This document shows positions 1 through 9,917 of a stretch of DNA of 64,000 nucleotides, one piece after another. The stretch comes from Clitoria ternatea. Taxonomy: Eukaryota; Streptophyta; Magnoliopsida; Fabales; Fabaceae. Position 1 is the stretch's first letter; each line of letters starts with the position of its first letter. A program made the translations under genes and the position numbers. The notes beneath the pieces were generated by a model. It made no database searches. It had not been told where the DNA came from and was given only the letters and a program-made list of their open reading frames with translations. The stretch covers positions 3,358,001-3,422,000 of the forward strand of contig CM075675.1 in assembly GCA_037962975.1 (NCBI GenBank), written 5' to 3'.

Positions 1-1491
1 TTATAAACAAGTTGAATAATATGATAATAATACATTTTGTAGTATTGCAGTTAATAGTTATAATATTTTTGTATTGCAATAAATTATTATATTTTTAACT
101 GAATATTTTCATCATTTTTAAATATCAGTATTCTTTATTGATTTTTTATAAATAAATATATACTATCATAAATATTTTATGGTCCCTTTTTTTATTATTA
201 ATGGTATCACATTTGATAATTATATTGTTTATTATATGATAAAAATAGATAATTGTTCATGATTATATTACATTATTATGCAAATAAACCTTTTTAATAA
301 AATCTTTTTAGATAAATTAGTATTATATCATAGAGTAAATCTTTAAATTAGTCTATGAAAATTTCACTTTGGTCTCTGAATTTTCTAAATGATGTTTAAT
401 TTAATCCTTTTGAGTAGAAAACAACAATAATAAGTAATGTAGAGAAGAATTAAAAATATATAACATTTTATAAAATGAAGAATAAATTAGAGTTTTCAAA
501 CTTTTAAAGACTAAATTACCTAACCATACAATTTTAAAGACCAACTTAAGAATGTACTCTATGTTATATACTGTAATAAATATATTGTATTATATACTTT
601 TTTTATTATTAGTACAACATATATAGTATATAGTGGGTCACTGTAGCCTACCATGACCAATCACACCTGATGTATAATATCATAGATGAAAATTTTGAAA
701 AATAAATTATGATAGATTTTATTAATGTTAATTTTTAACATTGTTTGTTTTAAATTTTAATTTTTTTGTTATTATTATATACATTATTTTTGTTATGAAT
801 TATGGGATACTATTCACTACGATTAGTATTTTCACTTGTTGTTAATGTAAAAACCTATTTTTATTTGTTGCAATAATTTATATTATAATAAGTTGAATAA
901 TGTGATAGTAATACATGTCGTAGTATTACAGTGAAAATTATAATTTTTTTTGTATTTTAACGAATTATTATATTTTTAACTGAATATTTTCATAATTTTA
1001 AAATATCAGTATGTTTTTTGAATTGTTATAAATAAATATATACTAATAAATATTTTCTGGATTAGTTGTTGAGTTGGGTGCATGAGTTATTACAAATTCT
1101 TTGACCTGTATTCAGTTCTTACTAAAAAAAAAACTAAAATAACTCTTTAGTAAGTGATTTAGGGATTAACAAAAAATATTTAAATAAAATTACTTTCATA
1201 AAAACAATAACATGTATCTCAGTCAATATGATAATAAACAAATCCTCTAATTGTAGGTGATGATTGAATTGCGGTCAAATTCATTTTTTGGTTTAATCAT
1301 AATAAACAATTGTAGGATTTAAGTAATTAGCACTGGGTTTTAGGCTCAAATTCCATTCCTTTTTAGGTTCAGAAACGTCAAAATAAAATAATTGTGACAA
1401 TTTGTTTGTCAATGAAATATAACATATAGGGAGAATTAGTCACACTATTTGAGGTGTTTGATCCATAAGTATTTTTTTAAATCTTAGAAAT
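1..1491. other. AT-rich intergenic DNA with dispersed repeats
   Basis: No coding region is supported. A block of about 170 bp at 9-181 recurs in direct orientation at 890-1060 with scattered differences (shared stretches include TTTTTAACTGAATATTTTCAT). A second block around 640-760, containing CATGACCAATCACACCTGATG, recurs diverged at about 3695-3840. These look like old fragments of one dispersed repeat family. I cannot assign the family. Confidence 0.6.
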
Positions 1492-2070
1492 TAAGGTTGT
1501 TTATTGGACGAGTTCGGTTCAATTTGGTTAATTTTGAGTCTACTCTTTGCTATTTATAAAACATAAATAATAATTTATTTTCACCCAATACAATAGTTGG
1601 CGGTTTGCTCGGGTTTAGTTAATTGCAATTCTCGGTTTTTCGGTTGAGTTCCTTAAGAAAGTTTGATTTTTATTTTTTGCCAAAAACCTTTTGCCTATAA
1701 AATAAATTTAGCAAACAATCATTTTTTTCAAGTGTAATATTTTTATCCTAAAAATCTAATTCATTAATAGGTTGATTTTTTAACATTTTGATAAGTTTGA
1801 ATATTACCAAGTTAGGCAAAAACAAAAGCCTTTTAATTAAAAATCATAAATTTTCGATGACTTATATTTGATTTGGGCCACAGTAGTTAAGCCCAAGTAA
1901 AATAAAAATATTAAACCTTCAAATTTTATATTCGGTTGGGTTTGGTTATAATTGAATCTCATTTTTTACTGAGTTCGTCCGTTTCTAGCCCGTTGCAAAC
2001 CGAACCATGCCTTCCTTTTAATTCAAATTTCTTGGGTTTGAATGGGTAACATTGAAATTAGACACCTCTA
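1492..2070. mobile_element. Non-autonomous hAT-type element, decayed ends
   Basis: A 579-bp segment is flanked by a perfect 8-bp direct repeat, TTAGAAAT, at 1484-1491 and 2071-2078. Its ends (TAAGGTTGTTTATT and the complement TAGAGGTGTCTAAT) are degenerate inverted repeats. Its interior is related to the element at 5092-5701: both carry GGTTAATTTTGAGTC, a run of AAACATAAA and CACCCAATAC in the same order. An 8-bp target duplication with short terminal inverted repeats is the hAT superfamily signature. No transposase is encoded, so it would depend on a partner. Confidence 0.75.
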
Positions 2071-2078
2071 TTAGAAAT

Positions 2079-2988
2079 TATGTTTCCCATAAATTATATT
2101 ATCTAGGAATTATATATTCCAATAATGTTATAAATATGTTTGATATGATTAAAATATTCCTAGTAAAGTTACATAGATTTTTTAAATTTTAACCATTATC
2201 GAATTTTGGATAATTTTGGATGAAAATTCAATATGCAAGAGAAGTTTAAATAAGTTTATATATGATATAATTGTATTTTTAATTATAAAAAAATTCCAGA
2301 GTATGAGGAACTAGGATTCTCACCCCATTGGTAGGAAAGTTTTGGTAGGGATTATTAATAAAAATAAGTTCTTAGGAATCCTAAAAGATTCATGAGTTAT
2401 AATTCTTAGGAATCATAAAAATACTCGTATACCAAACACTTCCTTAATGTGTATATGTTTGTCTCGAACATGATTACACTATAAAAAATTGATCGTGGGT
2501 TGTGGAACTATAGGAAAAAATTTACATTAAAGTTCTTAGGTGTGAGACGCATCTTTCTGTACTAATTTCCCTTATACTAATTAATGTAGGACCATGACTC
2601 TCTCACACTTATTTGGCATAGTCTCACACCATTAGTGACGTAAAAGGTGGTTTGTAGCAATTCCTAACCTATTTCATTTTACCTGTTTCTATTATAATAA
2701 TTATTTATTATTATTAGGATTATGATTATTTAATATTTATTATTATAATTATTAATTACTATAGTTATTATTATCATGATTATTATTTATTATTTATTAC
2801 TATTATAAATGCTATGTACTAAATAAAAATATAAAATAAAATAAAATATAAATAAAATAACATATAAGAAAAATATAAATAAAATAAAATACACTAAATA
2901 AAAAATAACCGGCAAGTACTACATTTATTATGGTAGTACACATAACAATGGAGACATAATTTAATTGGGTAAGATTGTTCTTGTTCTT
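2079..2988. other. AT-rich intergenic DNA
   Basis: This is low-complexity sequence rich in TTATTA and AAATAAAA runs, with no coding region I can support. It is the 3' flank of the S1-like gene, which is read from the other strand. A polyadenylation site for that gene would lie here but I cannot place it. Confidence 0.5.
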
Positions 2989-3381
2989 TCAGTTCCACAT
3001 GTGGCAAATAAGTTTATTGTGATGAAGCATACATGGACCAGATTGCTTAATATAATAAATGCACTCGTTGCATAGGATCTCATCCCTAGATTCAACATAT
3101 ATGTCATAATACACTAGAGAAGAACCTGGCCATTGAAAGGAGCACCAGAAGTCTGTGCCTCCAAATATAATCTTTGGTCGGAAACTAAATTCATAGGATT
3201 GATTGAAAGCAAGAACATGCACTCCAAGATCATCATCTTTAGATTTGCAGTGGATGGTTAGAGGTGGGTTTCCATCCAATGTATTAGTGATAGAGACATG
3301 TGTTTTCCCAAATAAACCATTGCTTGTTGATAGCAAGGTAAACATGCACACCAAGAGAAAGCTTTTGGCAAAGAGAGACAT
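2989..3381 (-). CDS. S1/self-incompatibility-homologue (SPH) small secreted protein
   Basis: This 130-residue protein has the features of the plant self-incompatibility protein S1 family (Plant_self-incomp_S1). Residues 1-22 form a hydrophobic signal peptide (MSLFAKSFLLVCMFTLLSTS). The mature part starts with the family pattern KTHVSITNTL and carries spaced cysteines (LTIHCKSKDDDLG, FWCSF, ILCNEC, GPCML, LICHMW). The length fits the family. Known members are secreted; the founder, poppy PrsS, is the stigma determinant of self-incompatibility, but most homologues in other plants have no known role, so no self-incompatibility function is claimed. There is no intron and no internal stop. A TATA-like box lies about 50 bases upstream of the ATG. 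It is the only convincing host gene in the window. Expression cannot be judged from sequence. Confidence 0.88.
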   Translation of the reverse strand: MSLFAKSFLLVCMFTLLSTSNGLFGKTHVSITNTLDGNPPLTIHCKSKDDDLGVHVLAFNQSYEFSFRPKIIFGGTDFWCSFQWPGSSLVYYDIYVESRDEILCNECIYYIKQSGPCMLHHNKLICHMWN

Positions 3382-3427
3382 TGTTGTGCGTTATATTGAT
3401 CCTGTTTTGGATTATAGACCTTTGACA

Positions 3428-3440
3428 CTATATATATAGG
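3428..3440 (-). promoter_or_regulatory. TATA-like box of the S1-like gene
   Basis: On the minus strand the sequence reads CCTATATATATAG, ending about 47 bases before the ATG at 3381. A start site about 30 bases downstream would leave a short 5' leader. AT-rich surroundings make chance TATA matches common; the position is the main support. Confidence 0.45.
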
Positions 3441-4010
3441 TATCTTGATAATATAATAAATGCTATGCTACTTAAATGCACTTTTTTGTATTTTTCTAAT
3501 TAATTACATATATAAAGTGTTTAAATAAAATAAAATACAAATAAAATTAAAAACTAATAAACTCAATCTCCATAGCGAGAATGGTGGTGGGTAGAGTGGG
3601 AGACGTTATAAGATCTAGACGAGCCACTAATGGGTCAAGGGCTAGGCGGTCAGCTACTACTAAGGTCGATGTTGTCATTGACGCTCTTTATCATAGTGAC
3701 CAATCATGTCTAATGTATAATAACATAGATAAGAATTTTAAAATAAATTTTTATTAGAAATTAGGTTGGAATTATCTTAAATATTATGATGGATTCTATT
3801 AATGTTAATTTATAACATCATTTATTTTTAGTTTTATATATTTTTTTGTTATTATTACATTCCCTATTTTTATTATAAATTATGTTAAATTTGTCTTAAA
3901 AATACTGATAAATTATATTATTGTTAGTTTTAAAAAATCATTTTACTTTTTAATTCCTATCATATGAAACTTTGTACGGATTAAAATATTTGTTATTATT
4001 ATCATGGTTA
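3441..4010. other. Intergenic DNA upstream of the S1-like gene
   Basis: No coding region is supported. The stretch from about 3695 to 3840 is a diverged copy of the repeat at 640-760 (GACCAATCATGTCTAATG, TTCTATTAATGTTAATTT). Confidence 0.45.
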
Positions 4011-4174
4011 TAAAAATGGGACCAGACCGGTCGGTCCGACCAATCGGACCAGGAACTAGTGCCTAGTTTGGTCCGGGTGACCCTTTAAATCGATCAGAGT
4101 AAAAGCTTATGGAAAACTCGTCAAACCAGTCCAAAATCATGAAAACCAGTTATGACTAGCGGTTTGGTGGTTTG

Positions 4175-4176
<2 letters not shown>

Positions 4177-4216
<40 letters not shown>
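4177..4216. repeat. (AT)n microsatellite
   Basis: About 20 uninterrupted AT dinucleotides. Confidence 0.95.
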
Positions 4217-4222
<6 letters not shown>

Positions 4223-4518
4223 TTCCTTTAGTGCAATTTTTTTTGTAAAACCGCACTAATAGAACATGTACACCAAATAAAATTGACATTTTTTTCATTT
4301 TACTTAGTTTGAACTAGTGCATTTTTAGACCTTTTAAGAATGTTATGGTAAAATATGTACTATTTTAAACATTTCTTACCATGTAATATTTTAAATCTAA
4401 TGCATTTATTGAATTTGTTTTATAAATAGTATATTATTTTAATCTAATAAATTATTATTTAATATATAAAATAATAATAACTTATTATTATCGGTTCAAC
4501 CACTAGTTCGACGAGTGA

Positions 4519-4556
4519 TGTAACATCCCGAATTTAATTAAATTCAGGATGTTACA
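4519..4556. repeat. 38-bp TG...CA palindrome resembling fused LTR ends
   Basis: The arms are 19 bp with one mismatch: TGTAACATCCCGAATTTAA pairs with TTAAATTCAGGATGTTACA. The first 11 bases are identical to the first 11 of the solo LTR at 7466 (TGTAACATCCC). It is flanked by AGTGA and AGTAA, four of five bases alike, as if it were itself an insertion with a 5-bp target duplication. Confidence 0.7.
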
Positions 4557-4640
4557 AGTAACCTTTTAACCGGTACCTTCATTGGTTCAATAATCAGCTC
4601 GGTTTTGAAAATATTGATTACTATATACCTTATTTAAATT

Positions 4641-5083
4641 TGACTGCTTAAAATTATTATTGTGTTTGGATACGAAGAAAAAGAAAAAAAATAGAGTACA
4701 AGCAACTTTATATGGTTTTGTTATTTTTTGGGGGTTTTGTTAACATTAAGTATTAGTTTCAATATTTATTACAAGATTCTTTTTAATATTTCTATAAATT
4801 GCCCTTTTATATTTATTACTTAAACTTTATTATTTTTAAAATATTTCTTTTTATATATATTGAATAGTTTGTGAACTTCTATAAATTTTTATGTCTAGTA
4901 TACCCCTTTTCACCCTACTTCTTAATATCTTGTGCACCTCAAAAGTGTTCTCTGTCATTCTTCATAAAATGTATTCTAACAAGAACGCACGAGATGGTAT
5001 GCATTTCGCTTGATAACAATGCACTATATAAATCCTTAGTTTTTGTCTCTATTACGTTGATAAATTATACAAGTTTTATATAT
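4641..5083. other. AT-rich intergenic DNA
   Basis: I see no supported gene, RNA or repeat boundary here. Short open frames exist but have no recognisable protein character. Confidence 0.4.
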
Positions 5084-5091
5084 GTTGGGAT

Positions 5092-5701
5092 TAGGGGTGT
5101 CCATTGATCGGATTCGGTTAATTTTGAGTCCACTTGTTGCTATCCATGAAACATAAACAATAACCCATTTCACCCAATACTACGGTCAGTTTGCTCGGGT
5201 TCGGTTAATTGCGGTTCTTGATTTTTTCGTTGGGTTTTTCGGTTAAGTTTCTTAGGAATGTTTTTTATTTTTTGTCAAACATTTTTTGCGTATAAAATAA
5301 TTTTAGCAAAACAACTTACATATAAAAACATTTTCAAATCTTTTATCAAGTTAAAACATAAACTCAAAATGAATATATCGTTGAAATATACATTCTAATT
5401 CCTTAAGTAATACAATGTAATTCATTAACCAATAACAATAATCACCACAACAAATCCCTAAGTCAATGAAATTAACAACTACCAATGTACAAAATAAATG
5501 ATAATTTCCATCCAAATCAATTGGTTGGGTATGAGTATCACCAGACTTAATTTTTTTAACCCAAACCCGCTTATTCTTAGTCAGAGTAAACCATTTAAAT
5601 GACTCATTTTTACCCACAACTGATTACAAACCTACCCATTCTTACCTTCAAAATCAGGAATCTCGGGTTCACACGGATAAAGCCGAAATTGGACACCCGT
5701 A
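5092..5701. mobile_element. Non-autonomous hAT-type element
   Basis: This 610-bp element has terminal inverted repeats TAGGGGTGTCCA (left) and, as complement of the right end, TACGGGTGTCCA, with one mismatch. The flanks GTTGGGAT (5084-5091) and GTTGTGAT (5702-5709) match at 7 of 8 bases, an 8-bp target duplication as made by hAT transposases. The interior is related to the element at 1492-2070. An open frame of 88 codons inside it (5351-5617, minus) has no recognisable protein features. Confidence 0.8.
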
Positions 5702-5709
5702 GTTGTGAT

Positions 5710-6444
5710 TTAGTAAAAAAGGTATAAAAGATATAAAAAAATTACGGAAATTAAAAAATTAATTAATCTATAAAATATTTTAAAAACAATTAAATATGAA
5801 TAATAAATACAAATATACAATTAAAGAGAATTAATATTGAGAAGATTCTTGTAATAAATATTAAAAATAATACAATTATTTAATACTTATCTTCGGTCCT
5901 AAGGGTCAAGGATAAACCCTTTTTTAGTTAAAGAAGAAAAAATCAAAGGAAAGTTAACTTTTCAAAATAAAAAATTTATAATTTTATCTCATCTGCTCTT
6001 TTGTTGATTAAAAATTTAAAGGTCGTTTGAATTTTTTATTTTCTATTTTTAAAATTTATTTTTAAATTATAGTCTTAAAATGAGAAATAAAATAAAAGAT
6101 ATTCAACTTTAGATTTGAAAAAAAAGTAAAAGATGTAACATCTTTATTTTATTAATTAAGATATTTAGGGGAAACCTAAATAGGTCATACAATTAAACTT
6201 TGTCAGTTCGTAATTAATCAAATTAATTATTCAACAGTTGTTAAAATTAGGTTTTAAAGCACGACCTATTAGGTTAAACACTAACTCCCTACACTTTCCT
6301 TCTTTCTCTAAAACCATAATTTTGTTTCTTCTTAACCCACACTCACTTCACCATCGTGCCACCTATATTTCTTTTATCTTTCCCTCAGTTATTTCATGCC
6401 ATCTAACCACCTCCATACCATTTCTTAATTTTTCCTTCTAAGCC

Positions 6445-6495
<51 letters not shown>

Positions 6496-7465
6496 TATTA
6501 CCCTCACTACCACATCATCTCCATGCCACTTCCTTTTTTTTTCTCATGTGTATCTCTTTCGCCTTTGTCTATTCATGCTCACTCTCTCATTCCTGACACC
6601 ATTATTATACACCCATCTCAAATTTTATGAGAGGGAATTTGATGTCGATTTGGTTGAATACGATCTCGTACATAGAAAGAGATCAAGAATCGTCTGGCAT
6701 GTGGCAAATCCTGTCTACTTTCCGAGGGGCCACCACAGCGAAGCCATCCTTGTACTCATTACTCCATACTAGTTTCAATAGCATACCGGGAGATGATACT
6801 AAGAGGTTCCGCATACACCTAGCAATATGGACTCTGTGTTTTGGTAGCCAGCCAGTTAATCTGATGCGTTATTATATTTGTGTGGATAGGATCATCAACC
6901 ACCACGTGACATGGGTTTGATGAATACGGGTTAGCACAACCTGCGAATTGCGTTAGGATGACTCTGTTGTCCATGTCAGAGGTTATGTCATCTCTCTCAG
7001 CGGTTACCTGGTGTAACGCGATGAGTAATTTTTTTCGTACGAGCCAAAACTCTGACAATTACACTCGACTAAGGGTGGCAAGGTTAGAGCAATGTTTCAA
7101 CTCTAAATGCCAAGGTGTCTTTATAGTGTAAATGAGCCCCTTTTTATAGGCAAGGCTAGGGGCAGTTATGTGGGGGTGTTACATACTGACTGAAAGGGCC
7201 CATGAAAATATCATGTCATTTTGCATGCCGTTTGATAGGCCTATTGGAGCGAATCATCATCAACCAATCGACATACACCATATGCCCAGGCACTCTCAAC
7301 ACCGATATAATATGTCAATACTGGTCAAGAAAAGAAAAGAAGGAAAAAGAGAAAGGGAGAACCATGCCTCTAAAAAGCTTTGCATCGGTTGAGGCCAACA
7401 AATGCTTTTTGTCCATAATCCAACCAGAAGACTGTAACTTAGTCTATTGAAATAGCCTTGAGGTA
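5710..7465. other. Intergenic DNA, partly degenerate repeat
   Basis: The first half is AT-rich with an (AT)n run at 6450-6492. From about 6620 the base composition becomes more balanced and the sequence resembles decayed transposable-element DNA, but no domain can be read in any frame. Overlapping open frames at 6491-7450 are short and mutually inconsistent. Confidence 0.4.
6450..6492. repeat. (AT)n microsatellite
   Basis: About 21 AT dinucleotides. Confidence 0.95.
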
Positions 7466-8770
7466 TGTAACATCCCTAATATTTTAGTAAAAATTTGAGT
7501 AGCGGAAAATATTAATAATTGTTTTAGAGATTTATTTGATATAAAGGCAATTATAAATAATTAACTAGTGTGGAAATAAATAAATTTAATTGATTGACCA
7601 AGTACAAAATGGTTAAATGAGGTGTAATTAGAAGGAGGTAAAAGTTTAATTAAAACTTTCAAAGAAATTATAAAAGAAATAGGGAAATGACCATTTTTCC
7701 CCTGAGCCTTAAATAATAAAAATCCTTCTCCTTCCTCATTCATTTCACACGACTCCTTCTTCTTCTTTCTCTTCTCCTCTCACTGCCGAGAGCTGCATGC
7801 TCCAAGGGAAGGCCTATTCCGCGTCAAAACTTTGAAATAACCCCATTTTTGAGATCGTGGCTTCAAGGTGAGTTCAATGGACCCTTTAAATTAAGTTGTC
7901 TCTCTCCCTTCACTCTCTCTCTAGCCGATGGCCATGCATGGTGGATGGGACTTCTGTTTCCTACTCCTTCAGTGCATGAGAGTCTAAAAATGGTCTTTAG
8001 AGCAATGAGGGTGGTATAACGTTGATGGGTTTTGCGTTTTGACCTCCGTAGGTAGCGAAACGGACGTCGGAGGACCGATTAGCGAAGCGGGTGTTGAATT
8101 CTAAGGTGAAACCTTGAACCCAGCACTTAGAGGACGTAATCGGCATCAAGAACAAATCGTCGAAGCTTGGAATCGAGGTAAGGGGGTGTTTGGGTTGTAA
8201 TTAATTAGAATAGGTACATATTTTAGGTCCGAGTCGTTGAACCGATTATGAACACGGTAAGAAATATTGGATGATAGTTGCATGTGTATGTATATATGAA
8301 TATGAATTGTGTATGATTCATGATAAGTATGAGATTAAAGTGTTTTGCATTGTGATGATTCGATGTGAATAGTGGCAATGTGATGGCGGGCTTGACAAGT
8401 AGGTCGCCCATTTGCTGAGTATGTACTGTTGTTGATGGCCACTTGTGATATGATATGAGAAATGTGAATTATATATGTATGATTGTGTGGTGTGGGATGG
8501 CCGACGGTATGTATAACCCCTCGTTTCCGGCTCCCGTGGTTTTTGTACCCAGTTGAACCACCCAGTGGTCAAGTAGGACCCAGTGGTTGAGGTGGAGAGT
8601 CAAGCAGGACTCGGTGAACTAAGCAGGGTTCACGGGGTGTCAAGTAGGACCCCTAGCTAAAGGCCGATCCTTTAGTATCCGGATACTAGGCGTCGATTTT
8701 GTGTGAGAGTCAGTGGTGATAATTAATGAATTATTAGTATTGTGTGATGGTGTATGTACCTAATTATATT

Positions 8771-8882
8771 TGCCGAGTGTGACTTGCTATATTCGCCGAG
8801 TGTGATTTGCTATATTTGCCGAGTGTGATTTGCTATATTCGCCTAGTGTGATTTGCTATATTTGCCGAGTGTGATTTGCAAT
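8771..8882 (+). repeat. 23-bp tandem repeat inside the solo LTR
   Basis: Five copies of a unit close to GCCGAGTGTGATTTGCTATA followed by TTC or TTT. Copies differ at one or two positions (GCCTAGTG in one, GACTTGC in another). Confidence 0.85.
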
Positions 8883-9222
8883 TTGAGGATAAAGCAATCG
8901 GATGGAGTTTATACACATGTACGTGTTATTTAATTTCCGTTATAGAATAATTATGATGCCAAACACTCACCCTTACTATGGTTTTCTTTAATTTAGTAAC
9001 CAGTGACAGGGAAGAGGTCGGAACCCCGGAGGTGCGCCGAGAAGAGGATTGATGCCAAGGAATTATGAAATGCATTATGTGTGTAATGTGTAATGAGTTT
9101 TCCATGTATATGATGCTATAATATGTTGCTTGTATGTGTCGAACTAATCTAGAATTGGTGTGTTGACTAATGTGGATGTGAATTCATGATGCTAATGTGA
9201 TCGGTGTTGATTTTCATGAGTT

Positions 9223-9224
<2 letters not shown>

Positions 9225-9273
<49 letters not shown>
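9225..9273. repeat. (AT)n microsatellite
   Basis: About 24 AT dinucleotides within the solo LTR. Confidence 0.95.
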
Positions 9274-9275
<2 letters not shown>

Positions 9276-9413
9276 CACGGAGCCAATAGTAGATGTGAAT
9301 GATAAATTGTTATAGGCAGGTTTTATAAATAATTGTGGGTCATGGATGAATTGTGGTTGCTGTAGTATAGTTGATTACTGGACGAATCTCGTCTGAGCGG
9401 ATTCAGTCTCGTC

Positions 9414-9560
9414 CGAGTGAGGCATGACTGAGAGAACCCTTTTCGAGTGAAGAGAGGTTAGAATGTTTCCGAGTGAGGTATGACCGAGTGAACCCCTTCC
9501 GAGTGAAGGAAGGTCAAGATGTTCCCGAGTGAGATATGACCGAGAGGACCATTTCTGAGT
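9414..9560 (+). repeat. 56-bp tandem repeat inside the solo LTR
   Basis: CGAGTGAGGCATG at 9414, CGAGTGAGGTATG at 9470 and CGAGTGAGATATG at 9525 mark nearly three copies of a 55-56-bp unit. Each also contains an inner CGAGTGAAG motif. Confidence 0.75.
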
Positions 9561-9917
9561 AAAAGGCTGAATTGTGAATTTCCCTTGCATGTCTCGTAGT
9601 TCGCTCAGGTTTAAAATGTAGAATTCACTCAAGCGAGTCGGAACTCGCCTAAGCGACCTTCACTGGTTTCACTTAAGCGAATCAGGGTCTCGCTCAAGCG
9701 AGTGACCCCTGACTTCTTTTTCTTCTTCCGCTTATTTTAATTAATTCAATTTTATTATTTGATTTATTTCCTATCGGTTATTATTTTGAGTGTGCTTAAG
9801 AAAAATAAATGTGGTTTTACATTAGGATCTAATTAACTATCAGTAAACGCGAAAAATTTATTGTGAAAAATAATTAAACAGATGTAAATAAATATAAAAT
9901 TGATGCAGGACGTCACA

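Larger units (their letters stand above)
4011..4640. repeat. Degenerate DNA-transposon-like repeat
   Basis: The left edge (GGGACCAGACCGGTCGGTCC) and right edge (CGGTTTTGAAAATATTGATT) resemble the GC-rich, CCGG-containing ends of a family of plant non-autonomous repeats with AT-rich interiors. A related piece sits inside the CACTA element near 19484 (CAAAACCAGACCGGTTATTG). The interior holds an (AT)n run at 4177-4216 and the palindrome at 4519-4556. I could not define a target duplication, so the boundaries are approximate. Confidence 0.4.
7466..9917 (+). mobile_element. Solo LTR, Tekay/Del-like Ty3-gypsy type
   Basis: This 2452-bp segment starts TGTAACATCCC and ends GGACGTCACA, so it has the TG...CA ends of an LTR. 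It is flanked by AGGTA (7461-7465) and AGGTC (9918-9922), a 4/5 match to a 5-bp target duplication. No coding region lies inside and no second copy lies next to it, so it is best read as a solo LTR left by recombination between two LTRs. The length and the TGTAACATCCC start resemble the long LTRs of plant Tekay/Del chromoviruses; that lineage call is an inference. Inside are a 23-bp tandem repeat (8771-8882), a 56-bp tandem repeat (9414-9560) and an (AT)n run (9225-9273). Confidence 0.75.
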
